DNA of 36,452 bases, from the NCBI RefSeq assembly GCF_002159265.1, contig NZ_NFHG01000024.1, positions 1 to 36,452 on the forward strand, given 5' to 3'. Positions within the stretch are counted from its first letter, which is position 1, and each line of letters begins with the position of its first letter. The notes beneath the pieces were generated by a model, which saw only the letters and a program-made list of their open reading frames with translations, had not been told where the DNA came from and searched no databases. The DNA comes from Flavonifractor sp. An82 (GTDB lineage: Bacteria > Bacillota > Clostridia > Oscillospirales > Oscillospiraceae). The translations under genes and the position numbers were made by a program. Below, one piece after another: positions 7,974 through 17,033 of this stretch.

Positions 7974-9037
7974 TCCTTGTGTAGTATTTGTTTTATGGCT
8001 GAAATAGAAGTAATATTTTTTAATCCAAGCGTCTCCGCTTCACCTAAGTATCCATCAATTATAGAACCAAAATACTGAGCCATTGGATTTCCAGAAATAT
8101 TACAGAGCTTATTTGTGTAAATATTAGTACCTATATTTTCTATAATACTATTTAAATTAATAAGGCTTCCTGAAAAACTTGATATTATTACTTTTCGAGT
8201 AAAGTCACAACCAATTTGAAATATCTCCCATGGAATAGATGAATTTTCTGCAACCTGCAATCCCGCAGCTTTAAATCGTTCAACACTATCTCTTGGGTGT
8301 ACCTTCACAATAAGATTTTTATAGCCAACAATTTCTGCAATCTTAATTGCAACTTTAAGTTCTCCTACAGGAAATCCGCCTTCAAAATCATAGACAGAAG
8401 ATAAATATATATATTTTTCTTTATATTCCTTAGGCTTTTTACCATCAAGAAAAACATTAAACAAAATATTTTTTAGTTCGACATCATTTGTGTTTATCGG
8501 TGGTATACTAACCGGTTCGTACGGGCCTTTATATGCCTTTTTGTTGAAACAATAGAAATTCTTTCTCTTTTCTCTTGCATTCTTTTTAAAGAGCAGTTTT
8601 CGAATTACTCTTATCAGCTTTGCTACTTTACAATCACTATCCGGAGTAGAGTAAGAAAGCAACCCCTCTTCCATTACATTGCAAAGAATTGCTTTATTGA
8701 CTTTTTCTAATGAAGCATACAATGCACACATAGGAATATCATAGTTAAATCCGATAAGTTCGTCATAGAAAAGGTCTGCTTGCATACCTTTTGGATAAAT
8801 TCCTTTTACTCCCTCAAGCAGATATTTCAAAAATGATTTACTATTATTTCTGCTAACTTGAAAATGATACACGCTTTCAAATAGGCCTGTTTTTTGTAGG
8901 TTCTTGCTTATTTGTTCTGAATTTTTAGACACATCAGTTAAAATAACAGAGGCTTTATCATGTTTTTTCAGTGTTAATTTCATTCTTATTGCTACAATAA
9001 GCTGATAGTATGTATTGCAAAAAAACAAAACCTTCAT
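7970..9037 (-). CDS. GT52-like (sialyltransferase-type) glycosyltransferase
   Basis: A 355-residue protein that opens with KVLFFCNTYYQLIVAI, a start common in GT52 and polysialyltransferase-like enzymes. The later half has LIVKVHPRD and IISSFSGSLINL, matching the HP and SS motifs by which CMP-sialic-acid-type transferases bind the nucleotide sugar. I infer a cytoplasmic glycosyltransferase that uses a CMP-activated sugar acid, which fits the CMP-transferase encoded downstream. There is no signal peptide or membrane helix. It overlaps the PP-loop gene by 4 bases. Family assignment rests on motifs only and could be a GT52-related family of different specificity. Confidence 0.6.
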   Translation of the reverse strand: MKVLFFCNTYYQLIVAIRMKLTLKKHDKASVILTDVSKNSEQISKNLQKTGLFESVYHFQVSRNNSKSFLKYLLEGVKGIYPKGMQADLFYDELIGFNYDIPMCALYASLEKVNKAILCNVMEEGLLSYSTPDSDCKVAKLIRVIRKLLFKKNAREKRKNFYCFNKKAYKGPYEPVSIPPINTNDVELKNILFNVFLDGKKPKEYKEKYIYLSSVYDFEGGFPVGELKVAIKIAEIVGYKNLIVKVHPRDSVERFKAAGLQVAENSSIPWEIFQIGCDFTRKVIISSFSGSLINLNSIIENIGTNIYTNKLCNISGNPMAQYFGSIIDGYLGEAETLGLKNITSISAIKQILHKE

Positions 9038-9050
9038 AATTTTAATTCCT

Positions 9051-10064
9051 TTATTTCATGTCAAAATGTGTTAACTTTTGCAATCCAGTTTTATTAAAAA
9101 GTCTACACATCAGCTTGAATAGCGGCTTCGAAAAGTAAAATATACTAATTGCAATTTTTCTAGTTTTTATAAATCCTCTATACGCCATTATCTGTCTCTT
9201 ATTTTCTTTTAAAAATTGTTCCGTATGGGCTGATGGCTCTCGAAGCTCCTGATTTTTTTCTGAATAGTAGTGAAAACATGTACTTATGGCATACATGGCT
9301 GCATTAGCCAGGCACTCATCTACTATTTCTGGATATTCCTTCAAAGCATAATCATAATGATCTTTAAAACCTAAAAACTCATGATACGGTTTTATGGGCT
9401 TAGGTGATAATGTTATACCAGCATCATTCTCTCGATATTTATAAAACGGCTCTGCAATGAAGCCAACATTCTTTGCTGCAGCAAATACTTTAAAGGTTAC
9501 TGGTATATCTTCATATAGACGTCCAACTGGGAAACGAACCCCAGCCCAACATTCTTTTTTATAAATTGCTTTTACCACATGGCTTCCAATTTTGTCTAAT
9601 AAAATTTCACGTGTTACATCCCGTCCTGTAAGTATAGATCCAGATTTGTAAAACTGGTAACGCTCTATTTCTTTACCGTTTTGTACTCTACTAATCTCGC
9701 AACACACAATATCTAACTCTGCACTAAGCAAAAATGAAAGCATTTTATCATATGCTTCCGGATCAATCCAATCATCACTATCAAGAAAGGCAATATATTC
9801 ACCGGAACAATTGTCTAGTCCAGTGTTTCGTGCAGATGCTAACCCCCCATTTTTCTTATGTATTACAACTATCCTTGAGTCTTTTTGCGCATATAAATCA
9901 CACAAATGAGGACATCCATCAGAAGAACCGTCATCCACTAGTATTATTTCTAGATTTTTATAAAATTGATTTAGAAGTGAATCAACACATTTGCCTAGAT
10001 ATTTTTCAACATTGTAAACAGGAACAATAATACTTAATTTAGGTTTTACTTCATTTTTACTCAT
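9051..10064 (-). CDS. GT2-family glycosyltransferase
   Basis: A 337-residue GT-A fold transferase of family 2. It opens with LSIIVPVYNVEKYLGKCVDS, then has VDDGSSDG, NGGLASARNTGLD and the metal-binding FLDSDDW. It adds one sugar from a nucleotide donor to the lipid-linked repeat unit at the inner membrane face. An upstream ATG at 10070 is possible, but GAGGA lies six bases before the ATG at 10064, which I prefer. C-terminal basic and hydrophobic stretches could associate with the membrane. It lies 14 bases upstream of the GT52-like gene in the same transcript. Donor and acceptor cannot be read from sequence. Confidence 0.85.
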   Translation of the reverse strand: MSKNEVKPKLSIIVPVYNVEKYLGKCVDSLLNQFYKNLEIILVDDGSSDGCPHLCDLYAQKDSRIVVIHKKNGGLASARNTGLDNCSGEYIAFLDSDDWIDPEAYDKMLSFLLSAELDIVCCEISRVQNGKEIERYQFYKSGSILTGRDVTREILLDKIGSHVVKAIYKKECWAGVRFPVGRLYEDIPVTFKVFAAAKNVGFIAEPFYKYRENDAGITLSPKPIKPYHEFLGFKDHYDYALKEYPEIVDECLANAAMYAISTCFHYYSEKNQELREPSAHTEQFLKENKRQIMAYRGFIKTRKIAISIFYFSKPLFKLMCRLFNKTGLQKLTHFDMK

Positions 10065-10090
10065 ACACATTCCTCAAGCAGCTCACATAT

Positions 10091-11227
10091 TTATCCTATA
10101 TTATTTATTGTATTAATAGCCTGCAAATGAATTGTAGCCATATTTTCTATTGTGTAACTTTGAATAAGCTGAAGGGATACTCTAGACATATTTGTTAATA
10201 ATTTTTGATTACTAAAAAGATAATAGATATAATTAGCTAATGTAGTATCATCACCTACATTGACTAAATATCCATTTTCCCCATTTAACACCAAGTCTAA
10301 ACCTGCAACACATTTATTTGTAGTAATAATAGGCAAACCACACGCCATTGCTTCATTTATTACTAATCCCCACACGTCACTGACTGTCATTAGACAAAAC
10401 AAATCTGCTGCTCTATAATATTTCTTTAAATCCTCTTTGCTCAAAAACTCTACATAATGCACATTTTTAAGCCCAGCTTCTTTTGTTAACCTTACAAATT
10501 CTTCCGTCGGTTTTCCGCCAACAATATACCACCCAATGTTTTTTTCTAATTTCTGAGCTGCCCGTAATAAAACGTCGTACCCTTTCCCGTAACCAGCCAT
10601 ATATGAAAACCTGCCTACGGAAATTATCATTTTTTCTTCTGTAATTCCTAGTTCGTAACGCAGTTTTTCCTTTTCCTTAAGACTTGCAATATCTGAATAT
10701 ATATCATTTTTATATAATGAAGTAAAAGGATGATTAATTATTCTATTATTAGGGACTCCATACTGATTTAAAATTTTATTGGTTGCCTTTGACCCCGAAA
10801 GACAGTATGGGAATTTGCTTATAATTTTTTTCTTAATATAATTTATATAACTTTTTTCTTTCTCATTATATACCATACCATCAATATTTACATAATAGTT
10901 ATAATGATGACAATTTAAATACCAAATATTTAAAAGTTGAGTAGAAAAACCGTATCCGTCAAGCAGTATAGCGTCGTACTCTTTACCATGTTTTCTAACA
11001 TAGCGAATAAACTCTAAAGATATTTTTCCTATTCTAGGTAGTTCTATTCCTTTCATTAATGTATATCTACAATTTTCAGGACGTTTACTCATCCATTTAC
11101 TATTTCTGGCTTCATCATTATCAAGTAAATAGAAAATATCTACTTTTGCATATTTCCCCATCTCATTTAGCCAATCAACACGATAAGGAAATAATGTCGA
11201 TGTAGCAAATAAAATTTTCATTGACAT
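10091..11227 (-). CDS. GT4-family glycosyltransferase
   Basis: A 378-residue GT-B fold enzyme. The N-terminal domain starts MSMKILFATSTLFPYRVDW; the C-terminal domain has SVGRFSYMAGYGKGYDVLL and the family's E-x7-E region around WGLVINEAMACGLP, which holds the nucleotide sugar. A longer frame begins at 11254 inside the deacetylase gene; I chose 11227 because the protein then starts directly at the conserved first strand, with an AGAGAG-rich site upstream, and does not overlap. It is a cytoplasmic sugar transferase acting on the lipid-linked intermediate. Specificity is unknown. Confidence 0.82.
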   Translation of the reverse strand: MSMKILFATSTLFPYRVDWLNEMGKYAKVDIFYLLDNDEARNSKWMSKRPENCRYTLMKGIELPRIGKISLEFIRYVRKHGKEYDAILLDGYGFSTQLLNIWYLNCHHYNYYVNIDGMVYNEKEKSYINYIKKKIISKFPYCLSGSKATNKILNQYGVPNNRIINHPFTSLYKNDIYSDIASLKEKEKLRYELGITEEKMIISVGRFSYMAGYGKGYDVLLRAAQKLEKNIGWYIVGGKPTEEFVRLTKEAGLKNVHYVEFLSKEDLKKYYRAADLFCLMTVSDVWGLVINEAMACGLPIITTNKCVAGLDLVLNGENGYLVNVGDDTTLANYIYYLFSNQKLLTNMSRVSLQLIQSYTIENMATIHLQAINTINNIG

Positions 11228-11237
11228 AGTTTTACCG

Positions 11238-11993
11238 TCACTCTCTCTTTTCACTTATTCTATACACAAGCCCATCAGCATTTTCTTCATTAACATTTAT
11301 TCTTGGGACATAAAATCTATTTTTTTTAAGCATAATATTATTAGTACCACTATCCACAGTTCCAAATGCTGCAATATAGCCTTTCTCTGAAACAATATTT
11401 CGATAGTCCTTTGGACACATATAAACAGATCCATAAGGATACGCGTAAAATTCACACTTTCTTTTTATTATTTTTTCAAAATTCAATGCCTCTATTTGTT
11501 TTACTACCTCATTTTTATCTTTATAGTCTCGTAGCCCAACATGATTGTTAGAATGAAAGCCCAACTCGCAAATGGGATTCTCAACCAGTTCTTGTATGTC
11601 TTTTGATGAAATATAATTCTTTTTGTCTATTAGCTCATTAGTTATAAAAAACGCAAACGGAATATTTAATTCATTAAGTATTGGTACTGCATTATCAATT
11701 ACACTTTTATAAACATCATCAAATGTGATAGCAACACGCACAAAAGGTACGTTAGTTTCTTCATTTAAAAATAAGGCGTTTAAACTGCTAAACTCTACGC
11801 CAGTTTCTTTTAATTTAATAATTGTTTTAAAAAATCTATCTTTTGATATAGAAAAGTTTTTATTATGAATAGTTTGGTTTATATATAATGGAACCTCATG
11901 AAACATTAAAAAATATATATTATTTCTTTTATGATTCCATATACACTGAAGATACCGCTGCTTGATCGCGCAAATAGCTTTACCTATTTCCAT
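11238..11993 (-). CDS. Polysaccharide deacetylase (NodB/CE4-like)
   Basis: About 251 residues with the CE4 motifs ITFDD (catalytic and metal-binding aspartates) and GFHSNNH (metal-binding histidines), followed by FYAYPYGS. CE4 enzymes remove N- or O-acetyl groups from amino sugars. No clear signal peptide is visible, so it may work on a lipid-linked or nucleotide-linked intermediate in the cytoplasm, or be anchored in a way I cannot see. The ATG at 11993 follows GGAAAGGA; upstream in-frame ATGs (12005, 12047) lie too close to, or in, sequence belonging to the inserted IS110 side. It is now the first gene after the insertion, so its original promoter supply from 18.5 kb may be broken. Confidence 0.8.
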   Translation of the reverse strand: MEIGKAICAIKQRYLQCIWNHKRNNIYFLMFHEVPLYINQTIHNKNFSISKDRFFKTIIKLKETGVEFSSLNALFLNEETNVPFVRVAITFDDVYKSVIDNAVPILNELNIPFAFFITNELIDKKNYISSKDIQELVENPICELGFHSNNHVGLRDYKDKNEVVKQIEALNFEKIIKRKCEFYAYPYGSVYMCPKDYRNIVSEKGYIAAFGTVDSGTNNIMLKKNRFYVPRINVNEENADGLVYRISEKRE

Positions 11994-12059
11994 ATATATG
12001 ACCATTCCTTTCCGCTGCGCTCCAAGGCACCAAAGAGGATGAAACACAGTGCCCCTAAC

Positions 12060-12304
12060 GCAGCAAGTCGATATTTGTTAGAATGTACTTGAGGAAGCAG
12101 GCACACTACAGAGCACGTGGAGGTGAGTAGGCTCAACCTTGCTGTTGGACTGAATATATATGTGTGCCGGATGCTCTTTCAAGCACCAATGAGTAGGGCA
12201 TGGGACCCTGTAACCTTATCTTTGGGGAGACGGACTACTTCAATCTTTCAGTGAGCATCCAGTCCCTGCCTGTTCCCTCAAATACTGTTTCGAGGGGATG
12301 TGTT
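12060..12304 (+). ncRNA. Candidate bridge RNA region of IS110 copy 1
   Basis: Established knowledge: IS110-group recombinases use a structured RNA from the non-coding end upstream of the transposase to choose target and donor. This 245-base gap is in that position. It contains two inverted repeats, GGCACAC/GTGTGCC (12100-12106 and 12162-12168) and GGATGCT/AGCATCC (12169-12175 and 12254-12260), which would form successive stems. Exact RNA ends are unknown. Confidence 0.4.
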
Positions 12305-13549
12305 ATGCTTAAAATCGTTTACCGCATCTGCTGCGGGATGGATGTCCACAAATCCTTTGTCGTTGCCTGTATCGCTTCTACTAATGAGCAGGGCGTGACA
12401 ACCTACAAGAGCAAGCGCTTTTCCACGTTCACTGGTGATTTACGCCGGTGTGCTGCCTGGCTGGCCGAGAATGACTGCAAGGATGTGTGCATGGAATCCA
12501 CCGGAAAGTATTGGATTCCCATTTACAACATTCTGGAGCGCACCTGCAATGTTGTCCTCGCTCACCCCAAATATGTGAAAGCCATCCGAGGCGAGAAAAC
12601 GGACAAGCGGGACGCCAAGTGGATCGCCGACATCTTCAAGCACGACCTCGTCGCCGGGAGCTTTATCCCTCCAGCGGATATTCGCCAGCTTCGGGATTTG
12701 GTACGTTACCGCTGGAAACTCACCAACTTCACTACCGGCGAGAAAAACCGGGCGCAAAACTGCTTGACGGTCTCCAATTTCAAACTGGATGATGTGTTCT
12801 CGGACGTGTTTGGTAAAGCCGCCTCTGCAATCACGGTCAGGATTTTGGAAAAACCCGCGACAAAAATCACGGATGTTTCCAGCTTTCGCACTAAGCGTAT
12901 GAAAGCAACTGACGAAGAAATCCTTGCTGCTGTGGACGGAGAGATGTGTGCTGAACAGGCTGAAAAGCTCCGCATCATCCGTTCCCACATGGACAGCCTG
13001 GAACGGTGCAAGCTCAATCTGGAATCCCTGATCCTGTCCACCGCTGAGAAGTACCTTCCCCAGCTCAACCTTGTTATGACGGCGCCGGGTATCCAATCCT
13101 TTTCCGCTATCGGCATCATCTCGGAAATCGGAGTGGATATGTCCGTGTTCCCCACCTCGAAGCACCTATGCTCCTGGGCTGGTCTTACGCCGCAGAACAA
13201 CGAGAGTGCCGGGAAGAAGAAAACTACCAGAATCGGCCGGGCCGGAGCCTATATCAAGCCGCTGCTTGTTCAGTGCTCTCTTAATGCGATCCGCGCTAAG
13301 CAATTCCCGGAGGTTCGAAACCGCTATCTTGCGCTCAAGAAACGCAGAGGGCACAAAAAAGCAATTATCGCCATTGCCAGAATGCTCCTAACAGCTATCT
13401 ACAATATGCTCAGGAAGAATGAGCCGTACAATTCCGAACTCTACCGCAAGAGCGATCGCCCACCTGCACACCGTGAGGTTTCCGTGGAGGAAGCCATCTT
13501 TATCCTTCAGCGGCAGGGGTATTGGGTGACTGCTCCATCCACCGCTTAG
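12305..13549 (+). CDS. IS110-family transposase (DEDD recombinase)
   Basis: A 414-residue complete IS110 transposase. The RuvC-like DEDD domain shows [16 protein letters not shown] and [11 protein letters not shown]; the C-terminal transposase_20 domain shows [17 protein letters not shown] and [16 protein letters not shown], whose serine corresponds to the catalytic serine of the family. The ATG at 12305 has GAGGGG seven bases upstream; an earlier ATG at 12200 lies in the non-coding end and is unlikely. All key residues are intact, so the element may still be active. Orientation is opposite to the surrounding operon. Confidence 0.92.
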   Translation: MLKIVYRICCGMDVHKSFVVACIASTNEQGVTTYKSKRFSTFTGDLRRCAAWLAENDCKDVCMESTGKYWIPIYNILERTCNVVLAHPKYVKAIRGEKTDKRDAKWIADIFKHDLVAGSFIPPADIRQLRDLVRYRWKLTNFTTGEKNRAQNCLTVSNFKLDDVFSDVFGKAASAITVRILEKPATKITDVSSFRTKRMKATDEEILAAVDGEMCAEQAEKLRIIRSHMDSLERCKLNLESLILSTAEKYLPQLNLVMTAPGIQSFSAIGIISEIGVDMSVFPTSKHLCSWAGLTPQNNESAGKKKTTRIGRAGAYIKPLLVQCSLNAIRAKQFPEVRNRYLALKKRRGHKKAIIAIARMLLTAIYNMLRKNEPYNSELYRKSDRPPAHREVSVEEAIFILQRQGYWVTAPSTA

Positions 13550-13645
13550 ACTTTAAGCATAACTGCATTCTTCGCCCGCTCTTAGGGGGCTTGGTTTTGT
13601 GCGTCCTTTTTCGGAATGGTACTTAGATTACAATGTTTCAACCTT

Positions 13646-14854
13646 CTACTCCCAATGATGCATAATGATTGAGAATACCTTTTCGGTACTATAGTATTCT
13701 TTTAAATAGATACCCACTTTTTCAGCAGACTGACTCAAATCTGTATTGATTATTTGCTCAATAAGATTGCTAAACTTTTTTATATCGTTAGACTCACACC
13801 ACCAGCCAAACTCTCCTTCAACAATTACCTTACCAATATCTGTACTTTGATCAGTACACGCTAAAATAGGTAATCCTGCCTGCATATACGCAAGAAGTCT
13901 TGACGGAAAATTAGGAATAGTAAACCGATGATCCAAGAAAATCATACCCACATCACAGGCACAAATCATACGATCATACTCATCTTTGGGCAAACTTTTG
14001 AGCAACATTAGGTTATCCTGCTCTGTACTATCTACATAATGTTGTAGCTTGGAAAATTCAGTACCGCTACCTACAACAATATAAAAGGCTTTTTTATTGT
14101 CTTTCTGGGCTTTCAAACATTCAATCAGGAATGGAATGCCCTGTGGTTTTCCTAGGTTTCCACCGTATACAAATATAATCCGATCCCGTGGAATCTTGTA
14201 TTTATCTCTAATGGATTGTAGTTCCTCCTGGGTAAACCTCATAAGCACTGGTTCAATGGCATTGGGGCACACCTCCACCTTATCTGCCTTAATTTCCGGG
14301 TTATGATCTAAAATATATTTCATATTAGCAGAGGACATACAACCGATAAAATCAGATAGATGATACAATATTTTTTCCTTATGGCGGAAGTATCGGTAGA
14401 GAAAACTTTTGGGTCCATTTTTGCTCATGATTCCTAAGTCTACGGCATTCTGAGGAAAAATGTCCTTAAGCATTAGGTAAGATTTGGCTCCGCATTTTTT
14501 CTTTACATATCTAATGACTCTTGCAAAAGTAACAGGTGGTGTTGCATATAGCACCAGATCAAACTTTATACCAGAAAACCACTTTTTTATGCCAGAAATG
14601 AACTGCCTTTCAATTCTAAGTGTAGATATACCCTTTTCCAACCAATTTACCTTTTGTATATTTCCAATTCTCAATTTAAGTATCTTATTTTCTCCAAAAT
14701 AGATTATATGGGACTCCTGGTTTCTTCTTTTCTCAACCGGCGAAATACAGCATACCACATGTCCATTTTTTATAAATTCTCTCAATAGATCGCAATAAAT
14801 ATTGCGTTCACTAAATGATTCAAAATCAAGCAGCGACAAAAAAAGTATGTTCAT
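13646..14854 (-). CDS. GT4-family glycosyltransferase (WbuB-like)
   Basis: A 402-residue GT-B enzyme. The N-terminus reads MNILFLSLLDFESFSERNIY, with DIFPQNAVDLG and VEVCPNAIEP in the linker region; the C-terminal domain has FVYGGNLGKPQGI, FPSRLLAYMQAGLPILA and DQSTDIG. The text resembles the WbuB/FnlL-type transferases that add N-acetylated deoxy-amino sugars. GGGGAG lies seven bases before the ATG. It is the last intact gene upstream of IS110 copy 1. It probably adds the second sugar onto the lipid-linked primer sugar made by the PglC-like enzyme; this is inferred from operon position only. Confidence 0.82.
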   Translation of the reverse strand: MNILFLSLLDFESFSERNIYCDLLREFIKNGHVVCCISPVEKRRNQESHIIYFGENKILKLRIGNIQKVNWLEKGISTLRIERQFISGIKKWFSGIKFDLVLYATPPVTFARVIRYVKKKCGAKSYLMLKDIFPQNAVDLGIMSKNGPKSFLYRYFRHKEKILYHLSDFIGCMSSANMKYILDHNPEIKADKVEVCPNAIEPVLMRFTQEELQSIRDKYKIPRDRIIFVYGGNLGKPQGIPFLIECLKAQKDNKKAFYIVVGSGTEFSKLQHYVDSTEQDNLMLLKSLPKDEYDRMICACDVGMIFLDHRFTIPNFPSRLLAYMQAGLPILACTDQSTDIGKVIVEGEFGWWCESNDIKKFSNLIEQIINTDLSQSAEKVGIYLKEYYSTEKVFSIIMHHWE

Positions 14855-14948
14855 TACTGCACTCCCCAGTCATTTCCTTACTTAAAGTCCCATTTCATTG
14901 GTCTTTATTTACATACCCTGCTGTTCGTATCTTTTTTATGTTTACCCT

Positions 14949-15290
14949 CTTAGCCGATACCAATATAGGTGCAAGTCTCCTTTAGTGGTTTTGCAAGCAC
15001 TGTACCGGCAGCAATCATACATATGCTAGGAATATCTACGTCATTTATTACAATTGCATTAATCTCAATTCAAGTTTTGCAACCCAAAACAACTTTCCCA
15101 TCCAAATGTCCCCCACTGATACATGGATCAACTTTCCCCAAATTAAAATCATGATCCACAGATGCGCAAATGTTAATAACACAACTATTTTCATTTAGCA
15201 ACAAGGAGTAATCATTGCTCCTGCCATGACCACACTACCATCTCCTATTGACACATTCTGGCCGATTGCGTCTCTACAATGTGTCAATCT
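14949..15290 (-). pseudogene. Eroded hexapeptide acetyltransferase (PglD/NeuD-like)
   Basis: Minus-strand text in changing frames keeps IGQNVSIGDGSVVMAGA, CVINICASVDHDFNLG, SGGHLDGKVVLGCKT, INAIVINDV and ETCTYIGI. This parallels the C-terminal beta-helix of the intact acetyltransferase at 15765-16376, including the catalytic-type SVDHD. Several single-base shifts and stops interrupt it, and the N-terminal nucleotide-sugar domain is missing. It is diverged from the intact neighbour, so it is an older or separately acquired relative, not a recent duplication. Confidence 0.7.
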
Positions 15291-15299
15291 TGTTAGAGA

Positions 15300-15768
15300 A
15301 AAAATAATATAATGGATATTTGCGTTTTTTCTGTATTCTCAAAGAAAACCACTTTCGCTTTTTTAGTTCCAAGCGGTACAGGTGATTTACCGGTTTACGC
15401 AGCATGCCTGGATTCTGAAATACGGTGCCTACCCCGTAATGTTGGCGACATAAGGCACCTTAGCCCATCTGCACACAATACCTCCATATATATTCGGCTT
15501 AATCGTATAAATAATGACCAAATTAGGCCTTTCTGACTTGCGCATTCGCCCATGCTGTCTGAACAGCGACAGGTCTGTGGCTGTATTAATGCCGCGGCGT
15601 TCTACCCAGAGTATCGATTAACTTGCAGCCTGCTTACAGCAAAGGTTCCAGCATAGCTCCGTTAGGCAATGATAGAATAACAGAATTTTCCCTCAGCAGT
15701 TCTATAATTGACTCTCTTCGAAACTGGTAGAGTCCGACGTCATTATTTGCTAAAATCAATACTTTCAT
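15300..15768 (-). pseudogene. Eroded GT4 glycosyltransferase N-terminus
   Basis: The ATG at 15768 overlaps the stop of the acetyltransferase (ATGA), so this was once a translationally coupled gene. It reads KVLILANNDVGLYQFRRESI, then in shifting frames SLPNGAMLEPLL, INTATDLSLFRQHGRM, RPNLVIIYTIKPNIYGGIV and CRWAKVPYVANITG. This is the N-terminal acceptor domain of a GT4 enzyme with multiple stops and frameshifts. The C-terminal donor-binding domain is gone and the remnant acetyltransferase sequence follows. Non-functional. Confidence 0.75.
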
Positions 15769-16376
15769 TTGATCTTCCTTGCAGGAACACCCACGTAGGT
15801 TCCGCTCTCCTTAATGTCATTTATAACAACGGCGCCTGCTCCCACCATACAATTTTCACAGACTGCCAGATTATTGCTAACAACTGCCCCAATGCCGATC
15901 CAGGTGTGATTCCCTACAGTCACCGAACCAGCCAAATGGGCTCCCACCGAAATATGTACATAGTCGTTCAGCTTGCAGTCATGATCCACCGAGGCGCAGG
16001 TATTGACAATACATCCTTTTCCCATCACGCTTCCAGGATTGATTACAGCTCCAGCCATGATTGCAGTACCGGGTAATATCTGCACATCCTCAGCCACAAC
16101 CGCGGCCGGGTGAATCAAAACCGGAACATATATTCCCTTTGTTTCCATCTCTTCTTGGAGTCTTTGACGAACCTGCGCATTTCCAATGGCAACAAACCCA
16201 TCACATCCAAACTGGAAGATATCTTGACTTTTACCCACAACAGGATATTTTCCGCACTGTACTCTATCTACACTGTCATCAAAGAAAACAATTTCCTGGT
16301 AGCAACCCAATTGTTTTGCAATATCAGCCACTACTTTGCCATGGCCGCTTGCACCAATAATGCCCAATTTTTTCAT
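15765..16376 (-). CDS. Sugar O/N-acetyltransferase, PglD-like
   Basis: A 203-residue acetyltransferase of the PglD/NeuD type. The N-terminal domain begins KLGIIGASGHGKVVADIA (nucleotide-sugar binding); the C-terminal left-handed beta-helix includes ASVDHDC, with the catalytic histidine, and ends YVGVPARKIK. Members N-acetylate UDP-4-amino-sugars with acetyl-CoA. Its neighbours, a PglE-like aminotransferase and a PglC-like priming enzyme, support a diacetamido-trideoxy-sugar (bacillosamine-like) product. The gene overlaps the PglC-like stop by four bases (ATGA at 16376-16373). Substrate by context; a serine or other sugar acceptor cannot be excluded. Confidence 0.85.
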   Translation of the reverse strand: MKKLGIIGASGHGKVVADIAKQLGCYQEIVFFDDSVDRVQCGKYPVVGKSQDIFQFGCDGFVAIGNAQVRQRLQEEMETKGIYVPVLIHPAAVVAEDVQILPGTAIMAGAVINPGSVMGKGCIVNTCASVDHDCKLNDYVHISVGAHLAGSVTVGNHTWIGIGAVVSNNLAVCENCMVGAGAVVINDIKESGTYVGVPARKIK

Positions 16377-17017
16377 TGCTTCACCGCGGTTCCTCTAAAT
16401 TCTTCCATGGTAGCAGCAGTCTCCGAGCTGATTCCCTCACGCTTGACAAACGCCTTCATAACAGTGCTAAAAATAATATGTACATCCCCCAAAAATGTAA
16501 TATGGTCCACATATTTTACATCCAGTTTAAATTTTTCCTCCCATGACACGGCATTTCGCCCATTCACCTGGGCATAACCAGACAGGCCGGGGCGTACCTC
16601 ATGGCGGCGGCGCTGCTCCTCATTGTAAAGAGGCAGATATTTTACCAGAAGAGGTCTGGGGCCGATCACGCTCATATCCCCCTTGAGAATATTGAATGCC
16701 TCGGGAAGCTCATCCAAGCTGGTAGAGCGCAGCAGCTTCCCAAATTTAGTCAACCGCACGTCATCGGGCAGCAGGTTGCCATGCTCATCCCGCGTATCTG
16801 TCATGGTGCGGAATTTATACAGCTTGAAGATCTTTTCGTCCTTTCCGGGCCGATCCTGAGTAAACAACACCGGGCTGCCCAGCTTGACCCGCACCAGGAT
16901 GGCCACAATAAGGTACAGCCAGCAGAATACAAGAATGGCAGCCAGGGCGCAGAAAATATCAATGGGCCGCTTAAAGAATCGCTCATAAGGCCCATACGAC
17001 TTATGCTTGGTCTTCAA
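16373..17017 (-). CDS. Priming phosphoglycosyltransferase, PglC-like
   Basis: About 214 residues with the monotopic phosphoglycosyltransferase signature: an N-terminal re-entrant hydrophobic segment following RFFKRPIDIFCAL, then GSPVLFTQDRPG, FKLYKFRTM, the catalytic DE pair in TSLDELPEAFNILKGDM, SVIGPRPLL and VRPGLSGYAQVNGRN. It transfers a sugar phosphate from a UDP-sugar to undecaprenyl phosphate in the cytoplasmic membrane and so starts repeat-unit synthesis. Start choice: the TTG at 17017 has AGGAGG about eight bases upstream and lies just after the aminotransferase stop. An ATG at 17083 would overlap that gene by 50 bases and add an atypical N-terminus. Confidence 0.88.
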   Translation of the reverse strand: MKTKHKSYGPYERFFKRPIDIFCALAAILVFCWLYLIVAILVRVKLGSPVLFTQDRPGKDEKIFKLYKFRTMTDTRDEHGNLLPDDVRLTKFGKLLRSTSLDELPEAFNILKGDMSVIGPRPLLVKYLPLYNEEQRRRHEVRPGLSGYAQVNGRNAVSWEEKFKLDVKYVDHITFLGDVHIIFSTVMKAFVKREGISSETAATMEEFRGTAVKQ

Positions 17018-17033
17018 TCTTTTTCCTCCTCGG

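Larger units (their letters stand above)
12060..13640 (+). mobile_element. IS110-family element, copy 1
   Basis: Approximate limits. It consists of a 245-base non-coding 5' part, the transposase at 12305-13549 and a short 3' part. It sits between two glycan genes and reads against them, splitting the minus-strand polysaccharide operon. IS110 elements make no terminal inverted repeats and often no target duplication, so exact ends cannot be fixed from one copy. Confidence 0.65.

Noticed and set aside
12440-13200. Minus-strand open frames within IS110 copy 1
   Set aside because: Shadow of a complete, well-conserved transposase.
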